Positions 26,752 through 36,400 of a DNA stretch of 36,984 nt are shown piece by piece (the first letter of the stretch is position 1; the number at the start of each line of letters is the position of its first letter). The stretch covers positions 1 through 36,984 of the IMG/VR virus record IMGVR_UViG_3300010036_000002; one strand, written 5' to 3'. The position numbers and the translations under genes are program-made. This DNA comes from a virus. Under the pieces are notes generated by a model that was given only the letters and a program-made list of their open reading frames with translations, did not search any database and was not told where the DNA came from.

Positions 26752-26776
26752 AAAAATAGGCGCAAGAGCGCCTATT
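26752..26776 (-). terminator. Intrinsic terminator at the end of the tail genes
   Basis: On the minus strand, a 9-bp stem AATAGGCGC/GCGCCTATT (26768-26776 with 26755-26763) with the four-base loop TCTT is followed by a run of five T. It lies just after the stop of the gene at 26790 and closes the tail gene group before the phosphoesterase. Confidence 0.88.
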
Positions 26777-26789
26777 CCACTTAGTACTA

Positions 26790-27230
26790 CTAGCCGTTCG
26801 GAGCTATCGCTATATACGAGATGTTTTGATCTCCAACATAAACATCTCCAGTAGATCCCTCATCACGCCAGAGGTGAACTGTAAATCCTCGACTCTCAGG
26901 GATTGCTCTACCATCTAGACCTTTTACTCCATAAAATATATTCCATCGGCTATCGATAGCTAGTCCTGTAAGAACCACTGGTCTCACACCCGGCAAAAAT
27001 GGCCTTGTATAGTACACCCCTACCGCCTGACCAGCATTCGCTGTATTTGCAATCTTTACATATCCACAACGAACCGACAGTCCTGAGTCTCTAGCTATTC
27101 CTAGTGCATTATAGTAGCCATTAATTGAGTTGTCGTAGAGGAAGTCAGAGTTACCAATCATATCATTTAGCTTTGATGACGTAATTGGTTCCTTAATACC
27201 CCATGCAAGTCTCTTATATATATTTGCCAT
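26790..27230 (-). CDS. Putative minor tail or receptor-binding protein
   Basis: A 146-residue protein. The N-terminus (MANIYKRLAWGIKEPITSSK then LNDMIGNSDFLYDN) is the type found at the start of phage fibre-attached proteins. The rest is beta-rich (FLPGVRPVVLTGLAIDSRWN, RGFTVHLWRDEGSTG, QNISYIAIAPNG), like the small trimeric tip domains of tail fibres. Its place after the large tail proteins supports a virion role in host contact. It has no good ribosome site; a TGG-TAAGAT box ends six bases before the ATG at 27230, so its mRNA may be leaderless. Confidence 0.68.
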   Translation of the reverse strand: MANIYKRLAWGIKEPITSSKLNDMIGNSDFLYDNSINGYYNALGIARDSGLSVRCGYVKIANTANAGQAVGVYYTRPFLPGVRPVVLTGLAIDSRWNIFYGVKGLDGRAIPESRGFTVHLWRDEGSTGDVYVGDQNISYIAIAPNG

Positions 27231-27236
27231 TAAGTA

Positions 27237-27245
27237 ATCTTACCA
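27237..27245 (-). promoter_or_regulatory. Extended -10 of a probable leaderless promoter
   Basis: On the minus strand TGG precedes TAAGAT (27237-27242), followed by six bases (TACTTA) and the ATG at 27230. The layout is the same as before the RuvC-like gene, where TATAAT is followed by TACTAG and ATG. No -35 seen. Confidence 0.4.
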
Positions 27246-27260
27246 TACCCAGCTACGATT

Positions 27261-27566
27261 TTACTCTACCTCTTGGTAGTCGAAGTTAAACTGTTCATCT
27301 GAAATGCTTCCACCCCAAAAACCGTTCATTTCATCTGGATCTGAAAGGTAACTTAGTGGGTATCCTGTCATCCAGTTGTTCAATGGAATGTAGGACACAC
27401 TATATAGTGCGTTATAGTTGCTAAATTCTATAACTGTGTTATCTTCTGGAAGTAAGCGCATATCCGCATGTCCATCGACTAGAGTTTCTATTTCTGAATA
27501 ATTCGATCCAGTCCATTGGATTGCATTATAAATCGGCGGCTTTGTAGTTACTGTTACTAAGGTCAT
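27261..27566 (-). CDS. Hypothetical tail-region protein
   Basis: A 101-residue acidic protein (MTLVTVTTKPPIYNAIQWTG). The pattern of an N-terminal AIQWTGSN strand, a central acidic beta part and a C-terminal GSISDEQFNFDYQEVE resembles small phage proteins that end in a YSDEEF-like element, none with known function to me. GGAGGAAG precedes the ATG at 27566. It lies among tail genes and may be a minor virion or assembly protein. Confidence 0.68.
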   Translation of the reverse strand: MTLVTVTTKPPIYNAIQWTGSNYSEIETLVDGHADMRLLPEDNTVIEFSNYNALYSVSYIPLNNWMTGYPLSYLSDPDEMNGFWGGSISDEQFNFDYQEVE

Positions 27567-27579
27567 TCTTCCTCCATGT

Positions 27580-28014
27580 TTATTGTACGACTTCTATATT
27601 TTTTCCTTTTTTATGAAAGTCTAGCTCTGGAAGAGATACTCTAACTGCATCGTCTCCGCTAAATCCCAGCTTTTCATAAAAATCAGGTGTTGCTATCAAA
27701 CAACGCTCTGGTGTAAGTATATCACTACCAGTAATATACCATGCAGTACTATCTGCTTCTGAAACAACTATCGTACCTACAGCAAATCCCACCTGCTTAT
27801 ATCTTGGATAATCTACAACGGCTTCTTCAGAGATCAATATACACCTTCTGTTCCAAGACTCAAAAGCACGCTCACTAATAAACTCCAGCTTAGATCTACC
27901 AAGTATTAGATAATACTTATCGGTGTTCTCCACTCTAGCGAAGGTCCACATTGGATATATCAATCTAGATTTTAATGGCTTAAATTCCATTGGTGGTTTT
28001 TTAAACCAACTCAT
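27580..28014 (-). CDS. Hypothetical protein of the tail region
   Basis: A 144-residue protein (MSWFKKPPMEFKPLKSRLIY). It alternates short strands and helices (MWTFARVENTDKYYLILGRS, FISERAFESWNRRCILISEE, LTPERCLIATPDFYEKLGF). No motif is recognised. The start is two bases after the stop of the coiled-coil gene upstream, so the two are probably translated together. Membership of the tail gene group is its only functional clue. Confidence 0.68.
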   Translation of the reverse strand: MSWFKKPPMEFKPLKSRLIYPMWTFARVENTDKYYLILGRSKLEFISERAFESWNRRCILISEEAVVDYPRYKQVGFAVGTIVVSEADSTAWYITGSDILTPERCLIATPDFYEKLGFSGDDAVRVSLPELDFHKKGKNIEVVQ

Positions 28015-28015
28015 T

Positions 28016-28192
28016 TTATTCCCCTACGGCGTTAGGAGCTTTGGCGCGAAGAGCTAAAAGCTCCTCTTCATACTCCTTTATAATCTTCGCAGCTTTTTTA
28101 ACATTAGCACGTGCCTGTGCTCGTTCGATACTAATACCTTGAATTTGCTGAGTCAGCTCTTCAATTATATCTTTCCAGTCTTGCTCTTCCAT
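28016..28192 (-). CDS. Short coiled-coil protein
   Basis: A 58-residue protein starting MEEQDWKDIIEELTQQIQGI, with heptad-like helices throughout (RANVKKAAKIIKEYEEELLA). AAAGGGA lies seven bases before the ATG at 28192, preferred over a TTG 15 bases upstream. It probably forms a small helical bundle. It lies between the large fibre protein and two small tail-region genes; the function is unknown. Confidence 0.68.
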   Translation of the reverse strand: MEEQDWKDIIEELTQQIQGISIERAQARANVKKAAKIIKEYEEELLALRAKAPNAVGE

Positions 28193-28211
28193 ATTATTCC
28201 CTTTCAATTTG

Positions 28212-31200
28212 TTAGAGCTTAGAGTAAGTACAATCTAAGTATATTACGGTAGCAGAACTACCACCTATTCCATACAAATAACAATCTCCCGTATCTGTCA
28301 CGAACAGCCTCGGGTTTCCCTGAGCAGCTGGTGCAGAATTTGCCTTGGTTGCTGAAATCGCTACCATCTGAATGTTAGCAGGTCTATATGCAGCGGGCAA
28401 ATTCCATAAGAATTCTTGGTTGGTAGGAACGTAGGTGCCTTTAGTAGTGATAGAACTACGCATACGTACCGTACCATCCGGCATTAATTTAACCGCACAG
28501 GTAGGCCATGCAGCAGAAACTGCATAGCCGTTATTAGCTCCTGTAGTAGGTGGTGTCAATGTATACCAGGCACCACTGTTAGTCATATTCTTTAGATAGC
28601 CGTCAGAATGGTCGAATCTAATGAATTGAGTACTAGCCGTCTTACTCTCAATCTGAATATATGTATCATTCATTGTGATGATACCTCCGCTAGTACCAGC
28701 AACTGTACCTTGGTATAGCTGGATATTTCCAGTTCCCATGGTAACTTGAGCATCTGCTACGTTCGATGTATTGTAATTTCTCATCGAAAGACCATAGTCT
28801 TGCAGGATCACAGATCCACCTAAGTACTTATAGATCCCTGCTGATGCTGTTGCCGTTTCATCAACATTTTCTAATCTAACAGAATCGATCATCCACATTC
28901 TAGGCCTAATAGTATGACCTCCAGAAACAAATGAAGCTGAGTTAACTCCAATAGCAGCTTTACCTGGAACTCCCGCCACAGATGCAGCTGCGTTGATAAA
29001 CGCTTGACTTCCATCGTTATTATTAAAGAAAATAGTCGGGAAGGTGGCATCTAGACTAGTCTGAATATTACCAGCAGCTCCAGTTACAATAAGATTACCA
29101 CGAATTGTAGCACTATTGAATTCTACGGTTCCATCACTATTGATAGACCAGCCCTTGCTACCCGGCACATAATTGGCAGCCACAACTGAGCTTAGTCCTA
29201 TTGTTCCATCCGTAAAAGCACTAGGAGTCGTTACTCCTACAGGGGCAGCTTCTACCTGTAGCCCATCTATTGATATATCGTACGCCGTCTCTGCTGCCTG
29301 AGTAGCAAAAGAAATAAATAGCTTGTTGGCCGACACCGCCGGTGCAGTTAATATTCCAGAATATCTCACCCAGGAGGTAGTAGTAACTTGATCCAGAATA
29401 GCGTTAGTGTACAGGTTTGTACTGTTCCACACGCCTATTGAAATTTTTGTATTCTTTGTTACATCGTTATTCTTCATATATATAGAGAATATATACTGCT
29501 GCCCCGGCACTAATGATAGGTTGGCTGAGGATGGAGAACAAAAAAGTGCTGAGCTTCCTAGGGCTCCTACGCCAGTAGCAAAAACACGCATTTGATATGT
29601 ACCTTGTGGAGGAGATCCAGTACTTAGCTGTTGAACTCTAAGTAGTGCCCCGTCGCCTGAAGTGGCGCTTAGCTTTGATGAGTTCGGTACGTTGGTACTT
29701 ACGTTATAATAGCTGCTTGCCGCGTCTTCAAAACTTGTATATGTTTTTGGAAGCAAGTTTCTAGAGTCATCAGGAACACCCATGACGATCTTACCACGTA
29801 CCAGAGCATCACCAATCTGCATATTACCAGCAGTATTAATAGACCAGGCAGGCTGACCAGCAACAGTAGCACTTGAAGAGCTAGATCTAATTGAACCAGT
29901 AATAATGGATCCGCCATCGATTATTGTTGTTGAAGGCGGTTTCCATGCAGAAGGATTTGTATCGGCACTAAGTTTAGGTTCAAGCTGCATCGAATCAATT
30001 AGTACATCGTATCCAGTAGTAACTGCGGTGTACTCAATATACATCTTGACCTTTGAAGCACCAGAAGGAACAGTCAATACTGCACTCTTCTGAGAGTATG
30101 TGGTGCTATTAATCAGTATATTTGATGAAATAGCAACTACAGAAGTGTCTGTATATAATCCTAGCTTAATATTCTGGTCGACCGCGCCATTTTTCTTCAC
30201 CCATACAGAAAAAATATAATCCCCTGGATTTACATCAACATTAACTCCGGTTGCAGAAGCCCCACCTGTAGCAAAATGCAATGTATGAATTGTTGCACCA
30301 GTAATCGAGGTATTATAGATACGCATTGCTTGCTGTCCAGTCTTAAAACCAGTAAACTTAGTTTCAGCAAGCATTCCTGAGGTAGCGGTCAGCTGTAAAG
30401 GATTAGGAACATTAGAAGTATCGTGATAGTAATCAGCATTGAATTCAAAATCTGCAAATGGCGGTCTGGCTATATTTTGACCATTCTGTAGAAGTAGGCT
30501 CTTAGCCGCAATTGAGCCGTTATAGATGACTAGCCCATTCTGATCTAACCGCCAGCCAGTTTGACTTCCAATGCTGAAGTTTGTTGACTGAATGTAGCCA
30601 GCTGCGCTATCTAGAGTTAGTGCTGACTGTACACTAAGATTATTAATGAACGCTGTGCCAGCAGTAAGTTTGGCAGCAGACAAATCATTTATTTTAGCAT
30701 TAGTAATTGTAGCGTCAGCTATATTGGCACCAGTTATCAGTCCCGGCAAACCTGTAGCTTGAGCAGACTGAGTAGATTTATTTCCTGTATAATCTACTGC
30801 AATAACACGCCAGTACATATTCGCAACACTGGTCGTAACTGGCACAGCAAAGTTTGCAGCCACTGTAATTCCAGGAGCAGAAGCATCTATAGTGCCTATT
30901 AAGGTAGCACTTGATGCCGTAAAACTTGTTGTACTGGATGCATGAACTTCTAGATATCTTACATCGCTCTCTAGATTGCCTCCTGCGGCTTTTGTCATGG
31001 CGTGCGAAACTTGTACTAGAGCAGTATTGAAAGACACTGAAGGCGTTGAGGGGGTAGACGGAGCAGCTGTGTCTTTGGCTGTTGTAATTGGATAGCCGCC
31101 CGTACTTGCATTAACCCATGAAGAATACACACTGACAAAACTAATTGCAGCTACACCAACGTAGTACCCTGTATCAGTTTTAAGATTGCTTATGGTTGCA

Positions 31201-32126
31201 GACGCTTGATTGCTAGGAACGGTGATGTACTGCCAAGCAATCTGATCAGTACTATATCTAACAACATAATTTGCTATATTTGTTGAAGCTGATGGAGTCC
31301 ACGATACATCGATATGGGCAGAAGCTCCATTGGCATCCGCTGCCGTTGTTACTGTAACAGCAGTAGGTCCTGCCGGTGCAGTGATATCAATTCCCGTTGT
31401 ATTGAGAGGAGTTGCACTTGCAGAAGTATACGAAGCAGACGGCTGATCATAAACATCAAGCTGTCTAATCTTGAAATAATGGATAACAAACGAACTTGTA
31501 GGAAACGTAAAAGAATTACTGGATGTCTTTGCTAGAAGATTCCCCGGCCCCGGCGTAAAACCGTTTACTGTTGAATGGTATATCTCATATACCTTGAAAT
31601 CATTTTCAGCTGTAGCATCCCAGTTCAGCTGAACGGCTTGTGGAAAACCAGTTGCAACAAGCCCCGTTAGATTTGCTGGGGCAGCATTCGTAGCAGAAGC
31701 AGTAACATCCGTAGAAAGGTTGCCTACAGTATCACGAACTTTAACACTAATGCCAACTGTTGGTTGGGGAGAACCAAACGCAGCAATATTCTGTTCAAGA
31801 CTAAAATCAAATCTAGGTTGCTGTACGATATAGACCTTCGAAACTGGACTTCCTAGAACGGTTGCAGTAACAGTAACCTGATATCCTGCAAAATCTCGTA
31901 GCGTTAACCCATTAGAGTCTGTTGTTGGTCTAACCCAAGTTCCAACAAAGCCCGTGTTATTTACCAACCAGGTTAGTGAAGTAACAGGATTCGGCGCTAC
32001 GGTGTCACTAATAGTGGTCAGCTTGAAGGTGGTAGACCAGTTAGAAACTCCACCATTTGATCCTTTGGCTCTTACCTGAATAGCGTACTGTTGACCTGGG
32101 AGAAGGTCCTTCAACAAAAGATCCAT
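28212..32126 (-). CDS. Large minor tail/fibre protein with fibronectin III repeats and duplicated sugar-binding modules
   Basis: A 1304-residue virion protein. Roughly residues 1-460 hold four to five fibronectin III domains (for example YAIQVRAKGSNGGVSNWST, AVQLNWDATAENDFKVYEIY, IDVSWTPSASTNIANYVVRY). Then come a linker with short repeats (ANIADATITNAKINDL) and two similar carbohydrate-binding-like modules, at about 545-715 and 785-950, each ending in an IDGLQ/IDSMQLE-type strand and followed by a WSIN-type beta element. The C-terminal third is beta-rich and ends in a tip-like domain. It probably binds the cell surface. Its ATG overlaps the previous stop (TAATG). Confidence 0.88.
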   Translation of the reverse strand: MDLLLKDLLPGQQYAIQVRAKGSNGGVSNWSTTFKLTTISDTVAPNPVTSLTWLVNNTGFVGTWVRPTTDSNGLTLRDFAGYQVTVTATVLGSPVSKVYIVQQPRFDFSLEQNIAAFGSPQPTVGISVKVRDTVGNLSTDVTASATNAAPANLTGLVATGFPQAVQLNWDATAENDFKVYEIYHSTVNGFTPGPGNLLAKTSSNSFTFPTSSFVIHYFKIRQLDVYDQPSASYTSASATPLNTTGIDITAPAGPTAVTVTTAADANGASAHIDVSWTPSASTNIANYVVRYSTDQIAWQYITVPSNQASATISNLKTDTGYYVGVAAISFVSVYSSWVNASTGGYPITTAKDTAAPSTPSTPSVSFNTALVQVSHAMTKAAGGNLESDVRYLEVHASSTTSFTASSATLIGTIDASAPGITVAANFAVPVTTSVANMYWRVIAVDYTGNKSTQSAQATGLPGLITGANIADATITNAKINDLSAAKLTAGTAFINNLSVQSALTLDSAAGYIQSTNFSIGSQTGWRLDQNGLVIYNGSIAAKSLLLQNGQNIARPPFADFEFNADYYHDTSNVPNPLQLTATSGMLAETKFTGFKTGQQAMRIYNTSITGATIHTLHFATGGASATGVNVDVNPGDYIFSVWVKKNGAVDQNIKLGLYTDTSVVAISSNILINSTTYSQKSAVLTVPSGASKVKMYIEYTAVTTGYDVLIDSMQLEPKLSADTNPSAWKPPSTTIIDGGSIITGSIRSSSSSATVAGQPAWSINTAGNMQIGDALVRGKIVMGVPDDSRNLLPKTYTSFEDAASSYYNVSTNVPNSSKLSATSGDGALLRVQQLSTGSPPQGTYQMRVFATGVGALGSSALFCSPSSANLSLVPGQQYIFSIYMKNNDVTKNTKISIGVWNSTNLYTNAILDQVTTTSWVRYSGILTAPAVSANKLFISFATQAAETAYDISIDGLQVEAAPVGVTTPSAFTDGTIGLSSVVAANYVPGSKGWSINSDGTVEFNSATIRGNLIVTGAAGNIQTSLDATFPTIFFNNNDGSQAFINAAASVAGVPGKAAIGVNSASFVSGGHTIRPRMWMIDSVRLENVDETATASAGIYKYLGGSVILQDYGLSMRNYNTSNVADAQVTMGTGNIQLYQGTVAGTSGGIITMNDTYIQIESKTASTQFIRFDHSDGYLKNMTNSGAWYTLTPPTTGANNGYAVSAAWPTCAVKLMPDGTVRMRSSITTKGTYVPTNQEFLWNLPAAYRPANIQMVAISATKANSAPAAQGNPRLFVTDTGDCYLYGIGGSSATVIYLDCTYSKL

Positions 32127-33007
32127 TAGATGCCCAGCTCTAACTTGTATTCGATGTCCACTGAAACCCCTGGCAATTTTCTTTCAGGAGATACAAGTAC
32201 TACCCTTGAGAGCAAGCTACCAGCCTCTCCATTATTTATAATAGGTGGGGTGTACCTAATTGCATCCAACGAGATAACACCCGCAGTACCTGTTGCTTCT
32301 ATTTCTAGAACCTGGATATTAGCCCAATCAGGGGTACCAGTTGTAGTAAAACTTGATTTAGCAATTTTATTTATATGATATCCGTTACCAACGGCCCACC
32401 CATTAGCCTCAAAATAATTTGAGGCATCCACCTTAAATCTCACTACAAGGTCTGTCAAACCGCTAGTGTAGTACGCCAGATCAAATGTTGTATTAGATGG
32501 TAAGAAGCTAAAATCTTTAATTAGCGACATATGCCCGACAGCTGAAGTAAATGCTGAGTACTGAATAGATGCCGATCCTATCCTATTATTAGTTGTGGCC
32601 AAGGTAGAAACACCTGTATCATCCATCCAATCACTCTGATCACCAAATACAGCAAGCAATAAGCTTGATCCTTGAGTAGCATTCTGGACTCCACTATAGT
32701 TTATAGAGAAGCAACCTAGCTCATGAATTTCGTAATCATCCAATGATGGTAGTGTAGCTTTAAAATATATAAATCCATTAGCGTAGTCTGTAATCACAGC
32801 ATTAACATCTGAACCCCCCGCCATAAACTCCATTGACTTATCGCTTTCAGCAGCAGCTGTACTTCCAATACCAACAACCATAGAAGACGCAAAGCCAGCT
32901 ACTTTTCCGGAAACAGCATCTAGTATTCTATTCTTTCCATCTTCAGTAATCACGTTACGATATTCCTTGACAGAGTCGCCATTGGTTATCCTGTAGCTTC
33001 CTATCAT
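32126..33007 (-). CDS. Putative minor tail protein
   Basis: A 293-residue beta-rich protein (MIGSYRITNGDSVKEYRNVI). The N-terminal half has VITEDGKNRILDAVSGKVAG followed by SSMVVGIGSTAA, a pattern I know from small tail or fibre-attachment proteins. The middle looks like a jelly-roll ligand-binding fold (IQYSAFTSAVGHMSLIKDFS), and the C-terminus VSPERKLPGVSVDIEYKLEL is strand-rich. It lies directly before the fibre gene, to which it is coupled by TAATG, and may connect the fibre to the tail. Confidence 0.72.
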   Translation of the reverse strand: MIGSYRITNGDSVKEYRNVITEDGKNRILDAVSGKVAGFASSMVVGIGSTAAAESDKSMEFMAGGSDVNAVITDYANGFIYFKATLPSLDDYEIHELGCFSINYSGVQNATQGSSLLLAVFGDQSDWMDDTGVSTLATTNNRIGSASIQYSAFTSAVGHMSLIKDFSFLPSNTTFDLAYYTSGLTDLVVRFKVDASNYFEANGWAVGNGYHINKIAKSSFTTTGTPDWANIQVLEIEATGTAGVISLDAIRYTPPIINNGEAGSLLSRVVLVSPERKLPGVSVDIEYKLELGI

Positions 33008-33381
33008 AGTGAGGCCACCACGGGTGCTACGCGGATATCGTATTCAATGACACCTGATATATCTTGCACAACTAGAACAACATTGATCGTAGAAGTGCCA
33101 TCATCCTGCATATTAACGATTTGTGATTTCACGCTCAAGATTGCTGGCGTAGCTGGATTTTGAATCGCTGCAATATCGCCAGTATAATTTGTACTCTGTA
33201 CTTCAGTATTGGTGGCTTGTTGCAAAGAAGGAGAAAGTACAGATTGCGCTGAACTTGTTGCGTTATCAACCGCCTTCTCGTTATCAACAACTGTAAACGC
33301 TAGATCTCGTGGTGGTGAAACCACAGGATTTCGCTCCGGAGTTGGAGAAGATATAATTTGGTTTTCTTTGATCTGTGTCAT
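33004..33381 (-). CDS. Hypothetical tail-region protein, Ser/Thr-rich
   Basis: A 125-residue protein. The first half is low in structure and rich in Ser, Thr, Asn and Pro (MTQIKENQIISSPTPERNPV). The second half is a probable beta-sandwich (PAILSVKSQIVNMQDDGTST, INVVLVVQDISGVIEYDIRV). No ribosome site is present; a good promoter with TATACT ends seven bases before the ATG at 33381, so translation is probably leaderless. It overlaps the next gene by ATGA. It is likely a small structural protein. Confidence 0.68.
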   Translation of the reverse strand: MTQIKENQIISSPTPERNPVVSPPRDLAFTVVDNEKAVDNATSSAQSVLSPSLQQATNTEVQSTNYTGDIAAIQNPATPAILSVKSQIVNMQDDGTSTINVVLVVQDISGVIEYDIRVAPVVASL

Positions 33382-33388
33382 TATTACA

Positions 33389-33417
33389 AGTATAACAAAG
33401 CTACACTGCGATGTCTA
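33389..33417 (-). promoter_or_regulatory. Promoter within the tail genes, probable leaderless start
   Basis: On the minus strand, -35 TAGACA (33412-33417, five of six), 17-base spacer ending TGT, and -10 TATACT (33389-33394, five of six). TGT before the -10 makes it extended. The -10 ends seven bases before the ATG of the next gene, and the -35 overlaps the stop of the large tail protein. It is one of the two promoter candidates in the window with good matches at both boxes. Confidence 0.65.
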
Positions 33418-36400
33418 TTGAACTCTACGCACAGTAATTGATGTATCTAGGCCATCAGCTGATATTGAAACTTCTTTATCTGAAACCATCCAGATCCAAT
33501 CTGGATTAATTGCAGCATTAGGAAAGTTGATTGTAACCTTATCACCTATCTGTATGTGGGTACTACAGAATGTAGTTAGCTGAACCGCGTCCATGGCGTC
33601 TGACCAGTGATCTACGATCCATGCCCCCAATGCTTGAGCTTCTTCCTTGGTAAATATCCAAGACGCGTCTAGGTCTTCCGCGAGTATACCTCTACGCTTT
33701 ATACTCAGATCGTTCTGTACAGTTTCGGTAAAGTCACCCTTGTCTTCAAGGGCATACCCATACAGCATAAGTGAGTAATCGATACTATTGGAATCGTCAA
33801 GCTCTTCAGTACCGTTTACTATTTCATTTCTATGAGAAACATTTGCTAGCGTAAAATAACCTCTCGTAGGGCTATATTTATAGTCTATAACTCTAGTATT
33901 CTGATTACTGCTAAAGACGCCGATACCCTTAGCCGGAGAATTACTTAGCTCAACATCAAAATCTCTAACTTCGTGAACTACCGCGCCGAAATCTTCATAG
34001 TACACGTCAAGGTAATGCTGAACTGGAGTATTTTCTCCAGAATAATTCGTTACAAATTTAACCTGAGGTAATGTCAGATGATCAGTTCTCTTGCTAGAAA
34101 GATACCCGCCTTTAACCAAATCATAGTACGAATTAGCAGGAGCTGTAGGTTCAGTATCCACACCATAGGGGTAGTTGCGAACTAAGGAATACTCTAGAGC
34201 CATAGAAATAGGGTTAGTAGCTGTGTACCTGATACGTAGATACCTAGCTCCGGTTTCTATCAGATCAGAGAACTGTATATTCCATCTCTGATCTGGCTTA
34301 AGTGTCATTCCGCTAGTTCCCAGAAGCTGGACTACCTTAGTTCTACCAGCAGTAGCTAACTCGATCTCGTGAATCGTAGCGTTGGTAAGGCATGTAGCTA
34401 AGCTCATAACACCTTGTCCGTCCCATCCACCATCAACAGGAAGAGTGACCGATGTTGATATATTTGTTCCAGGATCAAATCTCAAAGATACAGCATCGAA
34501 CAGATCATCATTTACATACTTAAGTTGTCCTTTAGGAGCATCAGTAGCGTAGAAGTCTTCGAAATCAACAATTGAAAGATCTTTAGCCCCCACAGCAAAC
34601 AGTGATGTAGGTCTAATATTGTCTGAGGTAACCCAGTTACCAGCAAACGCACCATCGACATAAACTTGAATTACTGATCTACCTGTCGCCAGAGAAGCAC
34701 CACCATTGGTATAGTAATCTCCTACGCCATCAGTAAATACAATATCGATATCGTACCACTTATCTGGATCTATCTTTATCTGACCAGACACGAGACCCAC
34801 TGTAGAACTTGGAGCAAATGTTAAAGCATCACCATTCTTGACCTGCACTGAAATTTCATTGAGCTGTTCCGTTCTACCTGTGGCTTCTACATACTCTGTT
34901 GTGCAAACATTTACAATATAACATCTTGTAGCATTGATAGCTTCTGTAATCTGTGCATTGGCATTATCATACCCGCTCGCATTAGACATATAGAAGGCAA
35001 TAACGGCCTTACCTTTGGTACCCCCGCGATGGCGCAAGCGTGTACCAAATTCACGATACTCTGTATTTCCAAGATCATTAACAAGAACTGTTGACTGTTG
35101 AGCAAAGTTTGCAGTTCCCGAGCTATTATTGGTAGCGTTATTAACCGTCAGCACGCTCTCATTAACCGTGCATCGTCCTTGAACCTCAGTCCAATTTGTT
35201 CTAGCAGTCCAATTTCTAACGTTGTTGTAGTTGTACAAGTTACCACCTGGCTCAAAATACTTACCTGGAAACCCCCAGCCTTTAGAGTTGGTATGCCATA
35301 GATTCATAGCATACCAACCATACGACTGACCAATAAAATGATTCTTACGTTGTCCAGAACTGTCGAGATCTCGTGTCTTGGTAACTAATCTCCCTGAGAA
35401 GCCATTCTGCTTTGCAGGATCTGCTGAGATACCACCGATTGTAGTTCCTGATGTATAGCTGAGGTAGCTTCTTCTATCCAGAACCTTTCTCTCGTCGTCG
35501 CTCTTAACAAATTGCTCATTATAGACTGGTGATCCCGTTGTATGATCCCACCAAACATATCCCTTACCTTCATACTCGATAAGCTCCCCGTCAATATTTG
35601 CTTTTCCTGAGTAAGGCCATGTTTTAACATTAGTAGGGCTAATCCAAATGTCAGCGCTGGCAGTAGGGCCCTCTGCTTCTTCGTTTATCATTTTTCTAGT
35701 AAGAGGAGAAGAACGAAGTACAACAGTATCATCTGCTTCCCACAAGCTTTGTGTTAATGGCTGCTCTGTAATATCCTCTGCATCAATTTTTGCTTCACGT
35801 TTTTTATAGTTGATTTTTACTTTATTAACTACAGTTTCGTACTTTTTCTTAAGTGAAAGAACATCAGCAACTCTAGATTCTGAATCTATTCCAGCAAACT
35901 CCCAAACAGCTTCTTCGTCTTCCTTGACAGTAATATCATTACGAGTAAGCAATCTAATAATCCCGAACTCATCAACAAACAGGGCCGCTTGATATGAATT
36001 ACAAAGTCCATCTAGCACCTCAAATACTTTTTGTTTACCATCAGTCCAAAAGTATTTAACGGTATTCGTTGTGTCAAAATCTGCATGCTCAAACTGATAA
36101 CTGTCTATGCCAGCCATATCTAACAGTATAGATATAATCTTACCTAGAGATAGGTTCTCTAGGAGAACCGCTGGACAATCCATAGACTGAAGTATCTTGA
36201 ATATATCAAAAAGCTCTACTGTGTACTGAAATTCATTGGATTGCTGCCAATCATTGGAATACATTGTTCCGGTACGTACAAGAACCTGTTCAGCTCCACC
36301 ATATGGAGACATATCATAATCAACATAGGTTCTATACTGACACCAGCCTTCCAAGGTACCAAAGAAATCAGAATTGGGATCATCATGGTTGATCTTAAGA

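Noticed and set aside
26703-26765. Longer start for the metallophosphoesterase
   Set aside because: It would begin inside the terminator hairpin; the ATG at 26702 has a ribosome site and directly precedes the conserved DxH strand.
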